The notes under the pieces were generated by a model. It was not told the DNA's origin, searched no databases, and was given only the letters and a program-made list of their open reading frames with translations. 64,000 nucleotides of DNA, taken from the NCBI RefSeq assembly GCF_001411555.2, contig NC_049907.1, forward strand, positions 5,092,243 through 5,156,242, in the 5' to 3' direction. Numbering within the stretch: position 1 is the stretch's first letter; each line of letters starts with the position of its first letter. Made by a program: the position numbers and the translations under genes. Of the stretch, positions 56,775 through 64,000 are shown piece by piece. This stretch comes from Juglans regia (taxonomy: Eukaryota; Streptophyta; Magnoliopsida; Fagales; Juglandaceae).

Positions 56775-59700
56775 AATCTCCCCCTTCCCGACTATGTGGG
56801 GGGACTCACCATACATGCTTTTGCTCTGCATACTTCAAGTTTTTGCATAGGTAATGATTTTGTCATCATATCTAACTCATTCTCATCAATATGGATTTTT
56901 TCAATCTGTAATAACTTCATATCCAATGCATTACGAATCCAGTGATACCTCACATCAATATACTTGGATCTTGAATGAATGGTTGAGTTCTTACTAAGAT
57001 AGATGACACTTTGACTGTCACAATAGAGAGTATACTTCTCTGGTTTTTGACCCAGCTTTTCTAAGAACTTCATATAAACTATTTTCTTGCTTCAGTTATG
57101 GCAATATACTCAGCTTCTGTGGTAGACAAAGCAATATATTTCTATAGTTTGGATTGCCATGACACAACTCTCCCTGAATAAGTAATCAAATACCCTGAAG
57201 TGGACCTTCTGGAATCAATGTCACCAGCCATATCTGCATCTATAAACCCTTCAAGTATAGTTTACCATTTCCAAAGCACAAACATACCTTAGAAGTACCA
57301 CTAGATAGCTTAAAATCCACCTAACTGCATTCCAATGCTCTTTTCCTGAATTTGAGAGAAAACGACTGACTACACAAACTGCATGAGCTATATCCGGCCT
57401 TGTGCATACCATTGCGTACATTAAACTACCCACTGTTAAGGCATTGGGGACTTTTTCCATATCTTCCTTCTCTCTATTTGTGGAAGGACTTTGCTTCGTG
57501 CTCAACTTAAAATGAGTAGCAAGAGGAGAACTAATTGTCTTAGCTTTATTCATATTGAATCTATCGAGTACTTTTTCAATATATCACTCTTGTGACATAC
57601 ACAACTTATTCTTTTTTCTATCTTGGTAAATTCGAATACCAAGAATTTGCCTTGTTCGCCCCAAGTCCTTCATGGCGAAGGATCAATTTAACTACTTCTT
57701 CAAATTTTCAATTCTTGAAGATTTCCTACCAACAATCAACATGTCATCAACATAAAGCAATAATATTATGAAGTCATCATCACAAAATTTATGCACAAAT
57801 ACTCAATAGTCAGAGGTGGTCTTCTTGTAGCCTTGTTCTTCCATAACTGACTCAAATTTCTTATACCATTGTTTGGGCGCCTGTTTTAGATCATATAAAC
57901 TTTTCTTTAGTCGACACACACAATCTTCTTTGCCTTTCACCCTGAAACCCTCTGGTTGCTCCATATAAATCTCTTCCTATAAATCACCATGTAGGAAGGC
58001 AGTTTTCACATCCATCTGTTCAATTTCTAAGTCTGTCTAGCTGCTAAACTAAGAACCACACAGATGGAGGACATCTTCACAACTGGAGAGAAGATCTCAT
58101 GAAAGTCGATACCTTTTCGTTGACTTAATCCCTTAACAACAAGTCTAGCTTTGTATCGTGGTCAGGAAGTGTGTTCATCTTGCTTCAATCTATAAATCCA
58201 CTTATTCTTCAAAACTCTTTTGCCTTTGAGCAACTCAACTAGTTCAAAAGTGTGATTGCCATGCAATGACTGCATCTCATCTTGCATGGCATCAACCCAC
58301 TATGCCTTATGTTCGTCTTCCATGGCTTTTGCATCACACTTGGACTCTCCCCTGTCAATCATTAACACATACTCGTTTGTAAAATGCGAAGTGGAATGAT
58401 GTCGATCTCTAATAGACCTCCTGAGTGGAACATTTGGTAGCATCTTTGGTTCTAGCGACTGACCAAGGGTCTCATTCTGTAAGGGAGCATTTGCATCACT
58501 TGGACTCTGTTGGTCATCTTCAATAGCATGTTTAACCTGTGCTAGCAAATCTGTCAATGGTACCGGATCCAAATTAATTGAACTATCATTGCACCAGATC
58601 ACTACTTTATCTGTCTTCTCAATATCTTGTATGGTTTGATCTTCAATAAACACAACGTCTCAGCTTCTCACTAGTTTTTTATCAACTGGATTATATAATA
58701 TGTACTCAAACTCATCTAGACCATAACCTAGAAAGATGCACTATCGGGTCTTCACATCGAGCTTAGACCTCTAATCCTTTGGAATATGCACAAATGCTTT
58801 TCAACCAAAGACACGTAAGTGATCATAAGTAACATCCTTACCAGTCAAAACTCTGTCTGGTACATCAAACTGAAGTGGAACACATGGTGTCATATTAAGA
58901 ACATGTACAACTGTACTCAAAGCCTCACCCCAAAACGATCTAGGCAATTGTGTCTATGAAAGCAAACATCCCACTCTGTCAATCAACGTTCTATTCATCC
59001 TCTCAGCTAAACCATTCAACTGAGAAGTCTTCAGAGGTGTCTCTTGATGCCGAATACCTTGTTGTCTGCAATAATCATCAAATAGGCCTGAATACTCTCC
59101 CCCGTTATCAATTCGGATACACTTCAGCTTCTTTCCAGTCTGCCTCTCAACTAAGGCATGAAACTGTTTAAACATTTCCAATACTAGATCCTTTCTTTTC
59201 AAAGTATAAATCCAAGACTTCCTTGAATGATCATCTATGAAGGTCACAAAATACAAAGAACCGCCAAGTGTTCTTATCTTCATAGGACCACAAACATCTT
59301 AATGAACTAGATCAAGTATACCTGACTTTCTTGAAGAAGGAAACTCTATTTTGCTTCCCTGCCAAACAATGAGTACACTTTTTCAAAGATACACTCTTCA
59401 TTCCAGACAGAAAGTTCTTTTTAGCTAATATTGCTAAGCCTTTCTCACTCATGTGGGCATGTCTCTTATGCCACAATTGTGCTGTGAACTCATTCTCCAT
59501 AACATTAATAATGTTACTGGAGAGTCTTGCTTGTAGCATGTACAAATTTGAAACATTCTTACCTCGAGCTATAACCAAAGCACCCCTTGTAAGTTTTCAT
59601 TGCTCATTACAAAAGGTGTTGCAATACCCTTCCTCATCAAGTTTACTTGTAGAAATCAAGTTCAAATAGATATCAGGAATGTGCTTCACATTTCTAAGAA

Positions 59701-60140
59701 CAAGCATTGTGTCGTTATTAGTTTCCAAGCACACATCTCCAATGCCAATAATCTTAGCCAAGCCACCATTGCCCATCTTTACTGTGCCAGAATCACTAGG
59801 TACATATTTGTAAGGAAATCATTTATGGACGTAGCATGAATTGAGCCACCACTATCAATCACCCAGCTAGTTTCATGAGAAACAATGTTTACAACATCAT
59901 TATCATCATAAACAATGAAGAAGTCTCCAGTAGTAGTGGTGGCAACTTGATCATCATTCTTTTCAATCATCGTTCTTCTTCTCATTCCCTTTCTCCTTAT
60001 ATTCTCTCTTCAATTTTTTGCAATATTTCTTAATATGCCCTTTCATGCCATATTGATAGCACTCAATATTAACAAACTTGTTTGACTTGCTTATGCCTTT
60101 ATCTCTATTCTTCGGACCTCTACTTTTACTCCTCCCCATC
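56775..60140 (-). pseudogene. Copia-3 gag-pol remnant
   Basis: Pieces on the minus strand from right to left: zinc-knuckle region GMKGHIKKYCKK (about 60030), protease WVIDSGGSIHAT with intact DSG (about 59860), GAG pre-integrase LWHKRHAHMSEKG (about 59465), integrase FVTFIDDHSRKSWIYTLKRK and IRIDNGGEYSG and AERMNRT (58954-59283), RT with YVDDM (about 57745), RNase H STIHSRSKYIDVRYHWIR (about 56960). Stops interrupt it, one just before the first integrase Asp near 59300. It cannot give a full polyprotein. Confidence 0.87.
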
Positions 60141-60599
60141 TTTTATGTAACCAAGACCCCTGACTACGAAGAAGAATGTAACGCCCGTCCTTGTGGTGGG
60201 ATTTTTTTTCTAAAATATTTTTATAAAAAGGACGACGGGAATTACCGTCCTGTTTAAAACTTTTCACTTGCATCCCCAGGGTGCGAGACTCCACGTTTAT
60301 AAATAAAATGTACTTTGATAATAAAAGAGGGTTACAGCGGAAAACATAAATCTTATAATAAAAAGGCATCTCGTACGTTTAAAACTCATGCCTAGACTTC
60401 CGTGCTCTTCCCCATGGGCCGTGTCCGTCCCGATCGTGCAGTTCCTGTGGGGGAGGGACATGCATAAAAAAAAAATGAGTCGAAGACTCGTAAGCATTAC
60501 TTCATACGGTTAAAATATAACAACATAGGTTTTCATTCATGCATTCATCATTCGTACAAACTATTACGTGCGTGCCTACGTGTCTTGTGTGCGTTCGTT

Positions 60600-60780
60600 T
60601 GAAAACGTCACTGGACGGGGCTTTTCTTTTAAAAGACTTTCCTTTATTTAAAACGTGTCCCCCGTCAGTGCCTTCATTTCTTCAAGAGTCGCTGTACGGG
60701 GTTTTACTTTAAAAAAAGGCTTTCTCGTCGTAAAACGTTTCCCCCGTCAGTGCCTTCATTTCTTAAAGAGCTTGTGCTCT
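60600..60780 (+). repeat. Tandem duplication, 82-bp period
   Basis: CCCCCGTCAGTGCCTTCATT occurs at 60659 and 60741, preceded each time by an ACGGGG..TTTT segment. A short TGTGCTCT repeat follows at about 60774. Part of the LTR-like element. Confidence 0.8.
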
Positions 60781-62600
60781 TGTGCTCTTGTGCATACATG
60801 TGCGTTCGTGCGTGCGTACATCCATTCTTTCTTATCGCTTTCATAGGCCAGTACACACAATTACGCCCCGTGTGTTTGGGGTTAACAGTCTTCCTTTGGA
60901 CCCGGATTCTGCCCGTGGCCACGGGTTGGGAACCCATTTTCATAGAGGGCAGCACTGGGTGCACTTCCAGCACTACTTACCAGGCATTGCAATCTGCCCA
61001 TTCATCGGTACCCTTTCATTCATGTCATGTGGCCGTTACGTGTCTTCATACATTCATGCTTTCATTTCTTTCTTTCTTGCTTTTCATTCATTCGTTCATG
61101 TCAGCTTGAAGGAGCTGAAGCTTTCATTCAGTTCGTTCTTTCATTTAATAGTCCTTTCTTTTCATGGGAAAACATTTCTTTTCGTGAGAAAATATCGTTT
61201 GGGGCGTAAGCCCGAAAGTGGTCTTTCCGTTTTCTTTTTCAATTTCATTTCAGCTCTATCCTCTCTTTAACAAAGAACATACATGAGCTTAAGCGTCAGC
61301 TTCCGTGGCATCCTATAAGCGTCACCTTGAACGTCGTCAATCATGGCATCCACGAGTATCATCTCGTGGTGCACATGAGAGCGTCGGTTCGTAGGATTCA
61401 CAAAAGCATCTGCTTTCATGCCTTTCATGCATCTTCATCAGTTTATGGGTTTTTCTTAGAAAATACATACAATAGATACAGCGTATAGTCATCCGTTCAC
61501 ATGCGTACAATTAATACTTTGGGGTGCGTAAAAAGGGGCTGCCAATGAGGGGCCGTACATATTTATACTTTTGAATATTTAGCATTTTCTTTCTTAAAAC
61601 GTCTTTAGTCTTTTCTTGAGCATTAAAGGAAAAGTGTTTCTTGTATCTTTGATAACTCTAGAAGAGTATGAACGTAACACTTACTTGGACTCCATGCTAC
61701 TTGCATGTCATTCAGTCCATTCACGTGCTTGTCAGATGACAACCTACATGCATACACATAACCTTAGCATCATTCTCTATCTAATGCATAAGTAACTTAA
61801 ACTATAAATAGAACTACGCTATACTTAGAACACTCTTCTTCTATCCCGTGCATTTACGTGCCCTTCACTATGTTAAACCCTTCGAGGACCACTTACGGTC
61901 ACCACAACTTCCAACTCACAGCCTTGTCTCAAGTGCTCATCCACTAAAGTGAACCCCTTATTCACCTTAGGATTAAGACACTAGGACATTCGTCTTACTC
62001 TTCTTACAACCACATTCGACGCATGATTCCGACCAATGGAATCACACATCTCAATCCTAACGATGCACCCGTCACTACCTTCATGCATCTTGGCCCACAC
62101 TAAATCCCCAATCCCATCCATACAAGACACATGGCTCTAAGCCAACTCTGAGACTTAAGCACCGTGCAACTATGCTCATGACAGATTACCCATTACATAT
62201 GGTGAATCCGTCCGGCACGTGTCTCTCACCATGTTACACAGGTACCTTACCCCTTTTTCACCTAAGATCAACGTATATAACACGTTGATCACCTGCTCGT
62301 AGGGACAAGGGCCATACTCCGATACCAATCGTCTCTTAACCCGGCTAGCATGACTCTTCACGCTCCCCATCCCTTTTGACAGTTCATCCCAACACTTAAC
62401 ACGACAAGACTCCATTCATAACTACGTTTCATGTCACGTTATATAGCCCGAGATTGCTCCAGTGCTACACTGTGACCTTGTCGTGTTACCTAACATTCTA
62501 CTACATCACTCCTGACTCATCACGAGTACAGTTCCTCACGTACTCCCATCACATCGTGACATCTCGTCACGTTCCCGTTACGCCATTTCTACACTTTAAC

Positions 62601-62795
62601 ACTTCACCCATCATAAGCACGACTTCCAATAACCACGTCACTTCGTGACGTTGCCTAGTCATGCTTCTGCTACGTACTCTTACACTTATTCCACTACTTC
62701 ACCCATCACAAGCACGACTGTCAGTAGTCAATGTCACTTCGTGACATTCCTCAGTCATGCTTCCGCTGCGCACTCTTATACTTGCTCTGATACTT
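62601..62795 (+). repeat. Tandem duplication, about 96-bp unit, with palindromic core
   Basis: ACTTCACCCATCA starts units at 62601 and 62697. Each unit includes a TCACTTCGTGA inverted repeat (62635-62651 and 62730-62748) and AGTCATGCTTC. A third partial unit may follow. Confidence 0.75.
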
Positions 62796-62989
62796 CACGC
62801 ATACTTTTAGCCATAAGTGCATCGCAGTGACACTTGTCACCTCAGACTACAGGCTATGCCATAACTACTTCGGGACACTGTTCCACAGTTCCCGACACTA
62901 TCCATCACGTTCCACGCCCATCAATCACATAATCATCCTTATCTCTACGACACGCCACACGGAGTGTCGCTGCTACATGGAGTACACTC

Positions 62990-63965
62990 CACGTATACTC
63001 CCTTCATACACACCATATCACTACTATGGCATACCTGCCATATGGTACATCACTCCATCACATGAGGTACGTTCCACTCGTACTCCCTTTACATACGCTC
63101 CATCACCACTATGGCATACACGCCATATGGTACATCACTATCTCACATGGAGTACACTCCTCGTATACTCCCTTCATACACACTACGACACATCACCACT
63201 ATGGCATACACACCATATGGTGTATCTCACCATCTCATGGAGTACATTCCATTTGTACTCCCCACATATACAACACGCCACGTGACCACTATGGCATATT
63301 CGTCACATGGTGCGTCACTATGTCACATGGAGTACACTCCTCGTATACTCCCTTCATACACACTACGACACATCACCACTATGGCATACTCGCCATATAG
63401 TACGTCGTTCCACTACATAGAATACACTCTGCATATACTCCATGCATGTTACGCCACATCACCACTATGGCATACACGCCATATGGTGCATCGTCCACCA
63501 CATTGAGTACATTCCATATGTACTCCTCTTACACGCACTACGCCACTGAGTACACTCCACTTGTACTCATCCCGTTCCACAATACGCCAGGAGGGTATAT
63601 TTCACATATACTCTCCTTGTCTCACATTACGCCACACATAAAGTACACACAGCGTGTACTATTCCCATTCCACACACCACATCACCATTATGGCATATCT
63701 GCCACATGGTGCATTACTCCACCACATAGAGTACACTCCACGTGTACTCCTCACATATACTATACCCCACACAGAGTACACCCATCGTATACTCCCTTCA
63801 TACACATCACGACATGTCACCATTATGGCGTACCCGCCATATGGTGCATCTCACCATCACATGGAGTACATTCCATTTGTACTCCCTACATATACAACAC
63901 GCCACATGCACACAGAGTACACTCAGTGTGCATTGTATCCATTCCACATACACCGTGCCACCATT
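62990..63965 (+). repeat. Degenerate tandem array, 84-92 bp unit, with two inverted repeats per unit
   Basis: ACTATGGCATA or a variant recurs at about 63023, 63109, 63199, 63289, 63379, 63466, 63688 and 63821. Each unit also holds GAGTAC...GTACTC and CATATGGT. Spacing is mostly 84-92 bp; the 63466-63688 and 63688-63821 gaps contain additional partial units. Open frames reading through it (63026, 63111 and others) are periodic shadows and not genes. Confidence 0.8.
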
Positions 63966-64000
63966 ACAGCACATATTCCCCGATCACACTACATGGCACG

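Larger units (their letters stand above)
56060..60176 (-). mobile_element. Copia retrotransposon remnant, minus strand (Copia-3)
   Basis: Read on the minus strand the order is zinc knuckle, protease, integrase, reverse transcriptase, RNase H, polypurine tract (56775-56790), LTR. The start of gag and the 5' LTR are absent because another element's end begins at 60177. The lineage looks Tork/TNT1-like from the RNase H end (KACMVSPPT) and the polypurine tract GGAAGGGGGAGATT. LTR boundary on the left is approximate. Confidence 0.85.
60177..64000 (-). mobile_element. Terminus of a long LTR-like element, runs off the window
   Basis: TGTAACGCCCGTCC at 60177 sits inside Copia-3 gag and is the complement of a GGGCGTTACA LTR end, as at 38786-38795. 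On the minus strand, GCTTACGAGTCTTCGACTCA (about 60475-60497) resembles the GCTTACTGAGTTGTGG block near the end of the 2.6-kb solo LTR. No protein domain was found in 3.8 kb, so I read it as a very long gypsy-type LTR in minus orientation, or a cluster of such sequence. The far end is outside the window. Confidence 0.55.

Noticed and set aside
63026..63506. Overlapping open frames of 120-150 codons with periodic Tyr/His/Pro sequence
   Set aside because: They arise from the 84-92 bp tandem array, appear in several frames at once and have no leader or splice signals.
62990..63965. CRISPR array
   Set aside because: Repeats are degenerate, spacers are also repeated, and the DNA is plant nuclear sequence.

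Overview
The window reads as nuclear DNA of a flowering plant, a eudicot. The evidence is a plant-type bHLH gene with GT-AG introns, a J-like gene with the zinc-finger segment seen in plant proteins, secreted Leu/Pro-rich wall-type proteins, and a dense load of plant Copia, LINE, CACTA, hAT, TRIM and MITE elements in AT-rich spacers. The recurring AT-rich MITE ending in GATGAGATGAGATG makes me suspect Fagales (walnut or hickory relatives). That is recollection, not proof.

Layout. 1-6.58 kb is AT-rich spacer with MITEs. 6.69-7.68 kb holds an intronless gene for a divergent J-domain-like protein whose HPD triad is changed. 9.88-10.79 kb holds a three-exon bHLH-ACT transcription factor. 11.68-16.45 kb is a complete but coding-defective Copia element with a perfect 5-bp target duplication. 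It lies about 180 bp upstream of the TATA box of the first member of a gene array.

The centre of the window (16.7-55.7 kb) is a same-strand array of small secreted Leu/Pro-rich proteins. There are six intact genes, called A-F here (A 16725, B 20503, C 30811, D 44118, E 49279, F 52761), and one pseudogene G (55294), plus a 32-bp relic after B. Flanks as well as coding regions show that B pairs with D and C pairs with E. The simplest history is that a B-C block was copied to give D-E. Intact members share an upstream motif (GGAAGGTGAGCGAAC or a variant of it) and a TATAAATA box about 90-117 bp before the ATG.

Since duplication, transposons have entered the copies unequally, so paired segments act as filled and empty sites for each other. 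B and C are separated by a LINE split by a 4.6-kb CACTA element that carries an HMG-box exon with splice signals. C has a truncated CACTA absent from E. E has a LINE fragment absent from C. B has a TRIM solo LTR whose empty site survives at D. Between C and D lies a decayed Copia element hosting three later insertions, each with an exact target duplication: a 2.6-kb solo LTR, a 446-bp TRIM and an 867-bp hAT element.

The right end (56.06-64.0 kb) is a minus-strand Copia remnant cut at 60177 by the terminus of another long, non-coding LTR-like sequence. The last 1.4 kb becomes a degenerate tandem array whose units carry small inverted repeats with coupled base changes. No tRNA, rRNA or CRISPR was recognised. 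Element boundaries described with exact target duplications are firm; the others are estimates.
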